Origin: Microcoleus vaginatus HSN003
GTDB lineage: Bacteria; Cyanobacteriota; Cyanobacteriia; Cyanobacteriales; Microcoleaceae
Reading direction: 5' to 3'
Length of the DNA stretch: 64,000 bases
Assembly (NCBI RefSeq): GCF_022701255.1
Contig: NZ_CP031705.1
Span: forward strand, 248,001-312,000
In this document: positions 55,629 to 64,000 of the stretch, piece by piece
Layout: each line of letters begins with the position of its first letter
How positions within the stretch are numbered: the stretch's first letter is position 1
Program-made: the position numbers and the translations under genes
Notes under the pieces: generated by a model
What the model saw: only the letters and a program-made list of their open reading frames with translations
Told to the model about the DNA's origin: nothing
Databases searched by the model: none

Positions 55629-57063
55629 CGGACAGTTTTTAAGCAGCCAGAGTACCATAAGACAAGACTGAAGGAAGGTTAGGGTGATTTAAAATCAAAT
55701 CCGGGTCTAAATCTAACTTATCAATAAAGGTAGAAAGTAGATGCTTATTGAATTCCAGACGTTTATAAGAAGCCATAGAAAACACAAAAGATTTGGCAGA
55801 TGAATGACAACTAGAGAGTTCATATTTGGCTAGATTTAAGGCAATCAGACTGGCATTAAAATGAAAATCAAGCCGTGGTAAATGACGAGCTTGACAATCA
55901 GACAATCCCGTAAATTGTTTAGGATCACGAAAAATAAATTCGATTTGAAAACGAGCCTGATAATATTCAACAATTTGCTCAGGTGGTAGATGAATATCAG
56001 TGCTAAATAATAAAGTATTTTTGATTTTCCCATTGGCTTGAACCTCAGAAATACAAGCCAAGCTAATTTGGCAATTTAAACAACAACTCGCCTTCTACTA
56101 ATGTATATAATGAAACTCCCGGTTTAATTTGTTTAACAAACTTAAGACGACTCAGATCTTGGCAGTTAACCTTACCATCATATTTGCGAGGTGCTCCCAG
56201 TTTATTTTGTTCACCTGTATAGAGATAGCGTAGGTTAGCATCAACTCTTAGCTTGCCAATAAAGTCTAAATTCAACTCCCGCACAGCATCCCAGAATTTA
56301 GAGCGATAATAATAGCCATCAGCCACCAAATAACGTACAGAAGTTGGGAAGGAACAACGAGTATTCTTTAGATGTTTTGCATAATCATCAACTCTTGTGA
56401 TGTCAGGCGTTGAGCTTTGAGACTCCTGTTTTTTGCGAGATTTTTTTGAGCAGCTATTCTTCGGTTTTTGTGGCAGTTTTTTTCCTGGCTTTATTTGAGG
56501 ACGTGATGGAGTTTGTTGCACGCTTAAGCTATAAGATAAACGAGTCTCAATTTCGACAATAGAAATCACAGAAATTTCCAATCCCTGTTCCGATTTACCA
56601 GCTACACCATTATAAAAATAAGCCTTGCCGTCAGTTTTTTTGCCACTTTTTCTTAAAAAAGAACAATCAATAACAGCAATGACTGTGTGTTCAGGATTTA
56701 AAGCTTGTTCGAGGAAATATTGATTAAATTGTGGAAAATTAAAGCTTTTGAGAAAGTGACGACGGTAGGTTTTTTCGCTCAAACAACTATAACGACTGAG
56801 ATTTGTGAAGTTGACCTTGCCATAAGCCAGCAAGATAGTTGAGAATAAAGTGATTAAAAACTTCTTTTGGGGTTGACTAATCCCTGGCATTTGTTGTAAG
56901 ATGGATTCAATGATTTTCATAAGGCAATCTGTTGAGCTTGTGTGTTTTTATAGCTTAACCGAAAAGAGTGCCTTTTTTTCTGTTGATTGTGGGTTCAGAT
57001 TGCACTCACTTTTTTCACTTCTCTGCTGCAAAAGCGATCGTATCCCTCTTTAAAAACTGTCCG
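55629..57063 (-). mobile_element. IS4-superfamily element
   Basis: CGGACAGTTTTTA at 55629-55641 is matched by its complement TAAAAACTGTCCG at 57051-57063, giving 13-bp perfect inverted ends of a 1435-bp element. It carries one transposase gene in two frames. A clear target duplication was not found. Confidence 0.75.
55639..56920 (-). pseudogene. IS4-type transposase, frameshifted near 56062
   Basis: The N-terminal part starts at ATG 56920 (MKIIESILQQMPGISQPQKK) and carries the first catalytic Asp in VIAVIDCSFLRKSG and the second in RYLVADGYYYRSKFW. It stops at LFKLPN. The C-terminal part continues in the +1 frame with the third acidic residue inside a perfect YREK signature (YQARFQIEFIFRDPK: Y-2-R-3-E-6-K). 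A single base change near 56062 separates them, with no slippery run, so mutation is more likely than programmed shifting. The DDE residues are otherwise intact. Confidence 0.78.
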
Positions 57064-57304
57064 GAGTATTGTTAAATCAACGTTAAATCAACTCAAAAAC
57101 TTGTTAAACAAACAGAACTGTAGAGAGACTATTATTGTAGGTTTATTTGCTTCCTCTACTTAAACAAAGTAACGGCTACACTTTTCCTTGCTTTCTATCT
57201 AGAGCTATAGATTGGAAGAGGATTTTTTCTAAGCTCTTATTAAAAGAGCTCCACGAATAAATTCAGGAAACTCTACCGCATTTTTTCAATCCAAAAACTA
57301 TCCC

Positions 57305-57337
57305 ACTACGGGAATGAGCATACACTCATCCCGCAGT
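57305..57337 (-). terminator. Hairpin downstream of the DUF4383 gene
   Basis: ACTACGGGAATGAG pairs with CTCATCCCGCAGT with one bulge around a 6-base loop. Read on the minus strand it lies 20 bases after the DUF4383 stop and is followed by GGGATAGTTTTT. Confidence 0.65.
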
Positions 57338-57357
57338 AAGACGGTATCAGTCCTCTC

Positions 57358-57837
57358 TTAAGATCTGGGCGACGTGTTCATCTGTGGCATTGTTTGTGTG
57401 GGTTGGACAAACCCAAAGTAGCCAGCGACGGTGGCTGTTAGGGCGTTGAACCAAACATTAATGCCGAAAATCGGCATTAAGCCGAACGTTGTCTGAGCCA
57501 CAGGCAGCAATCCCATGATTGCGATTAAGGCATAGGCGATCGCAAAACCCCGATTGTATAGACGCGCACCACCGGAACTGGTATACGCAACAATCCCCAC
57601 GCTGCCAACTACTATGTGTACGATGTTATGCAAGAGATTGGTTGGGAATAGCCCGAATAGATAGCCAAATCCCGCCGAATAGATGTTAGGAGATGTATCA
57701 ACCGGGATAGCCGCACCTGTAGGTGGCAGTGAAACAAGACCAGGTACAAATCCAGCCAGACCTATAACCGCGAAGAGGATTCCGATAATCAGGGCACAGT
57801 AACGCTGTCCCATATTTTCCCTGTTCATGTTGTCCAT
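57358..57837 (-). CDS. DUF4383 membrane protein
   Basis: The 159-residue protein has four hydrophobic helices (CALIIGILFAVIGLAGFVPG, NLLHNIVHIVVGSVGIVAYTS, FAIAYALIAIMGLLPVA, VWFNALTATVAGYFGFV), with conserved His residues in LLHNIVH, typical of DUF4383. The function is not known; members often sit among stress genes. That fits the Mn-catalase and glutathione-reductase remnants on either side. Several alternative starts exist close to ATG 57837 (MDNMNREN). GGAATAAAAAAG before it gives a modest ribosome site. Confidence 0.88.
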   Translation of the reverse strand: MDNMNRENMGQRYCALIIGILFAVIGLAGFVPGLVSLPPTGAAIPVDTSPNIYSAGFGYLFGLFPTNLLHNIVHIVVGSVGIVAYTSSGGARLYNRGFAIAYALIAIMGLLPVAQTTFGLMPIFGINVWFNALTATVAGYFGFVQPTQTMPQMNTSPRS

Positions 57838-58114
57838 CTTTTTTATTCCCTCATTTTTTCAAATCTTCTTGAATGGTGTTCTTATCGCTTTTATTTCCAC
57901 TTCAAGGGAGTTCCCTAAAGAATAGAAAGAAATACTATTGGGTAAGCTGACGCGACATATACCCCACAAGTACCGTCAGATTATCTATCCCTATTCTTCA
58001 CCTACTCCCCACTCTTCATTTGAGAATCTCCTAGAAGCAGTGCAATAATACTTTCTATTAAAGCCATATTTTAGCCCGTTTACTCTATCAAAAGGAAGAA
58101 GTAGAGGGGTAGAA
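57838..58114. other. Upstream region of the DUF4383 gene
   Basis: AT-rich and pyrimidine-rich with no open frame. It should contain the DUF4383 promoter. No motif was assigned. Confidence 0.4.
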
Positions 58115-58275
58115 TTAAGGCCGAGTGACAAACTCTTCGGTAACTAAAGGATGAAGCCGATTGCTTCATCGAAATGTTTATTGGTTGCCCTTAAGCGGGG
58201 GGATAAAGCCAGACATTTAATAATCTCTACAGCCGCTTCACCCACCATGTGAGCAGCACCAGATCAGATCGGCTA
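58115..58275 (-). pseudogene. Glutathione-reductase-type oxidoreductase, C-terminal remnant
   Basis: The minus strand reads GAAHMVGEAAVEIIKCLAL ... ATNKHFDEAIG and then, after a one-base shift, LHPLVTEEFVTRP-stop. This matches the dimerisation-domain end of glutathione reductases (GxHMVGEAAAEIIQ...FDATVGIHPTSAEEFVT). The part HP..EEF near the end includes the catalytic His-Glu pair. The first 85 percent of the gene is missing, so it is a relic. Confidence 0.78.
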
Positions 58276-58436
58276 TCAACAATTAACTTGATTAACGTGA
58301 GTTCGACGCGAGCGTGAGCGACTGGAAACATAAACGAACTCTTGCTCGCCAGCGTGCTCGCTCACGGTCTCGACAATTATCGGACACGGGCTTTGTTACT
58401 GCATCAACTGTCGCGCTCCGCGATCGTGAGTCCCTC
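58276..58436. other. Short unassigned stretch next to a mobile element
   Basis: A GTG-started 88-codon frame (58314-58580) runs through here into the mobile element but is Arg/Ser-rich with GCGAGCG-type repeats and no known features. It is treated as non-coding. Confidence 0.4.
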
Positions 58437-59553
58437 AGAACTTACGTATGCACGCTATATAATATAGGGTATAAAAATTCCGAACGCTCGGAAAAATATG
58501 TGAGCGATCGTCATGAAATTAAGAATTTCAATTCTCAAAAAAATACCGATTTTTCTGTTAAAGGAGGAGGCAACATATAGTGGTTTTCAAGTTGTTGTTT
58601 GAGGTAACGTAACAATAATTACTACTTTATGTACTATATTATTTTTGCTATTAAATGTGCTGTTTTTGTGAAAAGATTCACACTAAAAGTGCACAGATAA
58701 TATGATTTATTTGCTTCACGGCTTGGCGATATTGACCAGCTTATATGCCGATGAATTCTTTGAAATCGCGATGGAATTCTTCAACTGTCCAAAGTTCTAC
58801 CAACTTTTTTGATATCGGTTGTGTCACCTTAATTTAAGTCATTGGTTGCTATATATTCCGTGCTGTTGGTAGAAACAGTAACACCAAAAAGCTTGACTTT
58901 TTTCTGTGCCGGGAACTTACGAATTTTTATGAGTTTACCTGACTGGATTTCTTGTGATATACACTCCATTTTTTCAAGTGATTTATTTAGACTCGGGTAC
59001 TCCTCCGGTGTCATCTACTAAACGATTATTTTTCAATGGGAAATAGTAAATATTTCGCAAAATGTCAATTTTTGCCATCAGTTTTACCGGAGGTATACCA
59101 GCTATCCATAAGCACTTGGGCGAAAGAGATATGTTTGCTTTTGACCAAATCATCTAGCATATCGGCAACGTGTTATAGCTGGCTTTTACCGTCATCACAA
59201 GGGTAGTAAATCCGGTAAGTTATTACCCAAAATCCACCGCTTTCTTGGTTAATATATACAATTTATCAATTCTATTCCTGGTAATAGTCTGTGTTCTATT
59301 CCACTATATTGACGGCAGACAAATTCGATATTTTGATCGTATTTTTGGTCTAATACGCTCGTCATCAAAAACTAGGGATGCCTCAGCATATTCTTTGAGC
59401 TCTCCTTTCAGGTTGTGCCACAATAGGTTGGGTGTTAATTTTGATTTTTTTAAGTAACGGTTGATAGTATGATGGCTAAATTATTCTAAATGTTCGGCTA
59501 AATTGGTTAAAGTGTAGTAGGTTTGACTGGTCAGTAAATATTGGCAAGAATAT

Positions 59554-60830
59554 CTGGGGGGGTGACGACCCGCCCCAAACCCATATTTAGTAAGGATTGA
59601 GCCAACTTGTGGTAAAAAAAGATAGGCAGCAGAGTTGTTACACGCTTGCCTATCCAAAAAAATAATGATACCAAGATTCTACCAGACTCATTTACAAAAA
59701 CACCTGACGCCATCTCAGTTTTTGGTGATGACAATTTTGCTATCCTTGATGCAATCAGAAAAACAAGTGAGATTAGAGCGGCTCTCCCGAGTATTTCCCT
59801 GTCTAATTACAGCCGAAAGTCGGCGACGTAAATTACAAAGATTTTTAGATTTACAGAACTTAACAATCGAATTAATTTGGTTCCCATTAATTACTTATTG
59901 GTTGACCACTTATTGCCGTGTTGGTACTCGCTTATCAATCGCAATTGATCGCAGTCAATGGGGCTGTATTAATCTGTTCATGGTTAGCTTAATCTGGGAG
60001 CGAAGAGCAATTCCATTGTACTGGTCATTGTTGCCGAAATTGGGCAGCAGCAACTTCGAGGAACAAACTACAAATCTACAGCAAGTTTTACCATTGTTTT
60101 CAGAATATAAAGTCATCGTTTTAGGAGATCGTGAATTTTGTTCGGTCGATTTAGGAAACTGGCTGAAGGAAAAGGGTGTGTCTTTTTGCTTAAGAATAAA
60201 GAGGAATCATTGTATCGAAATAGAACATTTAGTTTGGCAGCGGTTAGATGAATTAGGAATAGTAGCAGGAACCTCTTTATATTTTCAAGGTAAAAGAGTT
60301 AGGAAAACACGGGCGTCCCACTGGATTTGATGTTGCTTGTAAGTGGAAAAGAAACTATGGAGCCTGGAAGGTTGATGAAGCATGGTTTATTCTCACAGAT
60401 TTAGGTTCATTATCGGCAGCTATCGATGCTTACAAGCAACGGATGGGCATTGAAGAAATGTTTAGAGATTGTAAAACAGGAGGCTACGATCTGGAAGGAA
60501 CTAGCTTAAAAGAAAATCGACTTATTAACATAATTCTGCTCATGACACTCGCCTACAGTTCGGCAATATTTGAAGGCACATCTCTTCGGAAAAAGCAGGT
60601 AGAAAAATATGTATGTCGGCGTCAAGAACCTAAAAAAAGATATCGAAGACGGAGTACATTTGGTGTTGGCTTAGATGGAGAAAAGTGGGTTAATTATCTC
60701 GAACAATATTCTGATGTGGTGGAACAGTTAATAAAGTTAACTCCAAATAAACGTCGCTTTTATCAACAAGGTATGCGGGCTGCAACCCTGATGGGGTCTA
60801 TCTCCTAGGCCTCTTTGTCACCCCCCCCAG
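59554..60830 (+). mobile_element. IS4-family element with 9-bp target duplication
   Basis: The 1277-bp element starts CTGGGGGGGTGAC and ends GTCACCCCCCCCAG. The 9-bp word CAAGAATAT occurs at 59545-59553 and again at 60831-60839, a perfect target duplication. Excising the element and one copy restores the N-terminal reading frame of the outer transposase (YSCQYLLTSQT). One side carries seven and the other eight G/C, so the ends differ by one base. Confidence 0.9.
59665..60808 (+). pseudogene. IS4-family transposase with one frameshift near 60300
   Basis: ATG 59665 begins MIPRFYQTHLQKHLTPSQF. The first catalytic Asp is in IAIDRSQWG, the second in IVLGDREFCSV, and the Glu lies in a perfect YREK signature (YKQRMGIEEMFRDCK). 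At about 60300 the frame moves: the protein reads GKRVRKTRASHWI-stop, whereas the correct continuation is KHGRPTGFDVACKWKRNYGAWK in another frame. One indel is enough to explain this. Everything else is intact, so inactivation is recent. Confidence 0.85.
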
Positions 60831-61105
60831 CAAGAATATACATAGCTAAATAACATTTAGACCAGGGTTCAGATGTGGAACAAGTATTTTAGCAGGAATC
60901 GCCTTCTAACGAGTCAATTGTGCAATACGATCAGCCTTTTCGTCAGCCTTTCATGCTGCGGAGCTCGCTCAATGTTAACTTGTGCTTGTACGATCGCACC
61001 TCTCTATCCATCCCGAACAAATTTTGAGTAACAGATCAATTAGTAGCGATTGCACAAGCACAGGCAAGCTACATATAGCGTGCCTGCGTAAGTCCTTTAG
61101 TTATC

Positions 61106-62280
61106 TATAGCCTTTCTCAAAAAGATGAGGTACAATAACAGCAGTGTGTAAACCAGTTAAAAATATTTGACGATGTAACTTGTCCGAACGCAAAATCTAT
61201 GGCTTTTCCTAATTCTTGATAATTAGTAGTCTTGATAGAACGGAGAATGATTTTAAGTTTTGACCACAGATTTTCAATTGGTGAAAAATCTGGTGAATAA
61301 GGTGATAAGTATATTAATTTTGCCCCTGTTTTTTCGATCGCTTTTTTCACTTCTTCTCCCAAGTGAATGGGACAATTATCCATCACTACACAAGCACCTT
61401 TCCAGAGTTTTGGCACAAGTTTTCTGATAATAAAAGCTTCAAATGTAATTGCATCAGTTCCGCCTCTTAGATTAACCGATGTCAAAATCTCATTGACTGA
61501 CATTGCTCCAATTATTGAGACATTTTTGCCACGTTTAGTTGGTTTTGACCCCTTGGCTCTTTCACCTTTTTGCATACCTAGCATATAACCTAACCATTGC
61601 CAAATTAACTCCCGATTCGTCAATGAATATTAAGTCTTTCAAACTAATCTCTTTAATTGTTTTCCAGAACTCACATCGCAGGATTTGAACTCGCTCTGTC
61701 CCTTTCCCTGAAGGGAAGAGAGTTTTTTTTGACAGTAATGTCTAAGAGTTTTATCATTCTTCCTATTGTTGCTCTACTAACAGAAAATCCAATTCTCCCA
61801 TAAAGTAAATAACGGAGTTCTTCAAGAGTTGCATCATTATTTCCTTCAATCAATTCCGCCAAGATGAGTAGTTGCTCCGCATTCAGTTTGCCTTTGACTC
61901 CACATCGGTCAGTTCTCGGAGTAATGTTTTTTGTTTCACGATATTGTTTAAGCAATTTTTGTACAAAACTCAGGGCTACAGAAAAACGCTTAGCTATTGC
62001 TTTTTGTGAAATGGGTTCAGTATGATAAGTATCAAGGATTTTTTGCCTAAAATCAATCGAATAAGCTTTCATTTTTAACAATGTATGAAGTTTGGTACAA
62101 GTAAACGTGTTGTGAGTCAAGCATCGTGTGCTTTCAAAAAAATGCTATTATGTGTGGTATCCCTTTCGCGTGGCTTTACTCAACCATGTAATTATAGTTC
62201 ATTTGATCTTATCTTCTCTGTTTGACCCTCACGAGTGAGTGTCAGTAACATCATACCTCATCTTTCTGAGAAAGGCTATA
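61106..62280 (-). mobile_element. IS630-family element, copy 2
   Basis: The 1175-bp element has ends TATAGCCTTTCTCAAAAAGA (left) and, read inward from the right, TATAGCCTTTCTCAGAAAGA. It carries TA at both borders and the same gene orientation as copy 1 at 8768-9920. It begins ten bases after the outer element at 58437-61096 ends. The two copies are clearly related but diverged. Confidence 0.87.
61117..62072 (-). pseudogene. IS630-family transposase, copy 2, inactivated
   Basis: ATG 62072 starts MKAYSIDFRQKILDTYH, with the HTH SQKAIAKRFSVALSFVQKLL. The first frame ends past a poly-A run that has eight A (nine in copy 1), so the downstream frame TLFPSGKGTERVQ needs a +1 shift. A second indel (an extra A, near 61580) puts the catalytic part (VVMDNCPIH, SPDFSPIENLW) into a third frame. 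The two lesions make this copy non-functional even if slippage occurs. Confidence 0.82.
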
Positions 62281-62592
62281 GGAGATTAGTTTCCTATTAA
62301 GTCCGATCGCACAACCCCAATAAAATTGGTTTGTAGTAAAAACTTGAACTACCAGCCCTTGTGTACCTTGGGTCACCTGAAAACCGCGATACAAAGTTAT
62401 ACCAAATCCGGTTTCTATACGCCTTTATTCTTTAGTCTCTTAGAGAGGGACGAAAGACAAGTGTAAGAGCGATGTCAAGGGCCGAGTGCTACAAAGTTTC
62501 TAACCCGGATTGAGTAGGGTGAGGAACGCCACAGAAGTTCTGATCTGCTGCGGCGTTTTGTTCGTCAGAACAGGAGACTTTCGCCGCCAATT
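62281..62592. other. Intergenic region before the RTX gene end
   Basis: A non-coding stretch downstream of the RTX gene stop (minus strand). An ATACCAAATCCGG ... CCGGATT inverted repeat (about 62400-62515) is seen, and CGGCGTTTTGTTCG lies near 62550. No gene was found. Confidence 0.5.
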
Positions 62593-64000
62593 CTAGAGCT
62601 CAGAGAGATTTGGTAGGAAATCCGAGGAGCCGATCGCCCCGTTAACCCCAACCAGATTCGCTAAAACGCGATCCGTTCCTGCTACTCGCAGCAACGTACC
62701 GTTGGGAGTGGCGCTAAATTGCAACTGCTGGAAACTCACCCCACCGCTCAAAACAAACTTATCGACGCCTACCTCGAAGTTAATCACAGTATCAGTGCCG
62801 CCCTCACCATTCAACACAAATCGATCGCTACCAATACCTCCAATTAAAGTATCGTCGCCCAAGTCGCCAAACAACCAATCGTCTCCAGCGCCGCCATTGA
62901 GCAGGTCGTTATCTTTACCCCCAATCAGGGTATCGCTGCCAGCATCTCCGTTGATAGTATCTTGGCCTTCGTTGCCGTAAAGCAAGTCATCGCCATCACC
63001 GCCGTTGATGCAGTCTTGCTGGTCGTTTGCGCCCACCGAGACACCCCGGTTATCAGCACGATCGCCATAGATGGTATCGTTGCCCTCGCCACCGCAGAGT
63101 TCATCGCTGCCGTCACCGCCGTAAATCAAGTCGTCGCCCTGATCTCCGTGTATGAGGTCGTTAGCTTTACCACCGTAAATCAAGTCGTTGTCTTGACCAC
63201 CACTGATAGTATCGTCACCCTCATCGCCGAACAGCACATCAGCACCGATGCCGCCAAAGAGCAAGTCCTGACCGCCAACATCATTAGCTCGACTTCGAGC
63301 ACCGCCGTACATGGTGTCGTCGCCGCTGTCGCCAACAAGGGTATCAGAGCCGAGTTCGCCCCAAATCAGGTCATTATCTTTGCCACCCCAAACACAATCA
63401 TTGCCTTTACCTGCTTGCACGGTATCATTACCGTGCCCGCCGCCGATGATGTCGTTGCCGCTGTCGGCAAAGATTAAGTCTTGTTCGCCGAGATCCCCAA
63501 TGGACTGGGAACTGCCACTGTCGCCGAGCAGAGTATCGGCTCCTTGGCCGCCGTAGAGGGTATCGGAGCCTAATTGACCGTAGATGATGTCATTGCCTTT
63601 ACCTCCGTAAGCGCGATCGTTATCTTTGCCTGCAACCAGCGTATCGTTGCCTTGTTGGCCGTTGAGGAAGTCGTTACCGAAGCCTCCGTACAGCAAGTCG
63701 CGTCCCTGGGAGTCGCTGGCCCTTTGGTCGGCGATGCCCCCAAACAAGCTGTCGGAGCCGAGGCCACCAAACAATGTATCGGAGCCGAGTTCGCCCCAAA
63801 TCAGGTCATTTTCTTTACCTCCAAGGGCAATATCGTCACCTTTGCCGGTATGGATGGTATCGTCGCCCTCGTTGCCGTTAATGAGGTCTGCACCCTCGCC
63901 TCCAAAAATCAAATCGCGAGCATCGTCAGGGTTCTGGGAGTTGTTCTGCCCGGTGTCTCCGAGAATCGTATCCGCACCTCGATCTCCAAACAGGGTGTCA
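62593..64000 (-). CDS. RTX-type calcium-binding repeat protein, C-terminal part (runs off the window)
   Basis: The frame is open from the window edge to a stop at 62593, at least 468 residues. It is built from nonapeptides of the GGxGxDxLx type (GGLGSDSLFG, GGKGNDIIYG, GGDGSDELCG), more than 40 in total, which fold as a calcium-binding parallel beta-roll. Wider periods of about 60 residues recur (GKGND..GGK.NDLIWGELGSDTL). The C-terminal cap (GTDTVINFEVGVDKFVLSGGVSFQQLQFS, ending FLPNLSEL) is typical of secreted cyanobacterial haemolysin-like proteins exported by type I systems. The start, and any enzymatic or adhesive domain, lie outside the window. Confidence 0.92.
   Translation of the reverse strand, partial: DTLFGDRGADTILGDTGQNNSQNPDDARDLIFGGEGADLINGNEGDDTIHTGKGDDIALGGKENDLIWGELGSDTLFGGLGSDSLFGGIADQRASDSQGRDLLYGGFGNDFLNGQQGNDTLVAGKDNDRAYGGKGNDIIYGQLGSDTLYGGQGADTLLGDSGSSQSIGDLGEQDLIFADSGNDIIGGGHGNDTVQAGKGNDCVWGGKDNDLIWGELGSDTLVGDSGDDTMYGGARSRANDVGGQDLLFGGIGADVLFGDEGDDTISGGQDNDLIYGGKANDLIHGDQGDDLIYGGDGSDELCGGEGNDTIYGDRADNRGVSVGANDQQDCINGGDGDDLLYGNEGQDTINGDAGSDTLIGGKDNDLLNGGAGDDWLFGDLGDDTLIGGIGSDRFVLNGEGGTDTVINFEVGVDKFVLSGGVSFQQLQFSATPNGTLLRVAGTDRVLANLVGVNGAIGSSDFLPNLSEL

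Larger units (their letters stand above)
58730..60856 (-). pseudogene. Transposase of the outer element, broken and interrupted
   Basis: Reading the minus strand across the removed IS4 insert gives MLFSYVYSCQYLLTSQTYYT, then LTNLAEHLE-stop-FSHHTINRYLKKSKLTPNLLW and EASLVFDDERI. Further fragments are ADMLDDLVKSKHISFAQVLMDSWYTSGKTDGKN and MECISQEIQSGKLIKIRKF. The relic ends with VKLFGVTVSTNSTEYIATNDL and VELWTVEEFHRDFKEF. The catalytic Asp residues (VFDDE, VLMDSWY) are still readable. At least four stops or frameshifts lie between the parts, so it is long dead. The family is a DDE transposase widespread in cyanobacteria; the exact IS family was not resolved. Confidence 0.75.
58437..61096. mobile_element. 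Decayed insertion sequence (outer) with a nested IS4-type element
   Basis: AGAACTTACGTATGCACGCTATAT (58437-58460) matches the complement of 61073-61096 at 21 of 24 positions, giving terminal inverted repeats. Inside is a decayed minus-strand transposase gene (58730-60856) interrupted by an intact-ended IS4-type element at 59554-60830. Without the insert it would be about 1.4 kb, a normal size for such elements. Confidence 0.78.

Noticed and set aside
58314..58580. GTG-started 88-codon frame
   Set aside because: Arg/Ser-rich translation of GCGAGCG-type repeats that crosses the end of a mobile element; no sign of selection as protein.
62702..63556. Long plus-strand frames opposite the RTX repeats
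   Set aside because: They mirror the repetitive codons of the real minus-strand RTX gene and show no independent features.

Overview
The window looks like chromosome of a filamentous, non-heterocystous cyanobacterium of the Oscillatoria/Microcoleus type. Supporting signs are frequent GCGATCGC-type (HIP1) octamers, a photosystem I gene (psaK), CHASE2/DUF928 and icfG-like signalling genes, many short dispersed repeats (runs of the TCTAAAA heptamer, CAGTCAA and CATTAGT units, small palindromes) and a heavy load of insertion sequences. The genus is an inference; no rRNA or tRNA gene was recognised to confirm it.

Layout. 1-8000: the start of a FAD oxidoreductase, dxs (isoprenoid precursor synthesis), a membrane PP2C phosphatase and an nfeD-SPFH pair. 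8143-10025: an IS1-type element split by an IS630-type element. 10811-26098: a large signalling block. It holds two tandem ethylene-receptor-like histidine kinases, a receiver-cyclase, a serine-recombinase-like protein lacking its catalytic residues, a VOC protein, then a partner-switching set (Cache-HAMP-SpoIIE phosphatase, nucleotide cyclase, anti-sigma-type ATPase, STAS protein) and a further histidine kinase facing it. 26229-45403: mostly housekeeping and envelope genes (alpha/beta hydrolase, Omp85 protein, MerR regulator with a thioredoxin-like partner, CPBP protease, acylphosphatase, trpF, psaK, site-2 protease, CHASE2-cyclase with DUF928, lipoate ligase-like protein, thioredoxin, aminotransferase, surE, pheS). 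45984-49508: one giant hybrid kinase-cyclase. 49509-62592: gene-poor, repeat-rich DNA with hflX and a GNAT gene set among decayed and nested insertion sequences and remnants of stress genes (Mn-catalase, glutathione reductase). 62593-64000: the end of an RTX calcium-binding repeat protein that runs off the window.

How the genes work together. Signal transduction dominates. There are four class III nucleotidyl cyclase genes, four histidine kinases (one of them also a cyclase) and two PP2C-type phosphatases, which suggests a cell that couples gas, light or nutrient sensing to cAMP-like messengers and to partner switching. The two ethylene-receptor-like kinases keep all seven residues known to matter for ethylene binding in plant ETR1, and they are followed directly by a receiver-cyclase. 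That makes this stretch the best candidate for a little-described pathway.

Mobile DNA. The clearest new observation is a small non-autonomous element (111 and 138 bp) with GGGAGCATCT ends. Two copies are each flanked by a perfect 8-bp target duplication, and one copy lies inside a decayed insertion sequence. Two nested insertions can be undone on paper: IS630 into IS1 at a TA, and an IS4-type element into another transposase gene with a 9-bp duplication. Short palindromic repeats also sit in frame inside the Omp85 and acylphosphatase genes.
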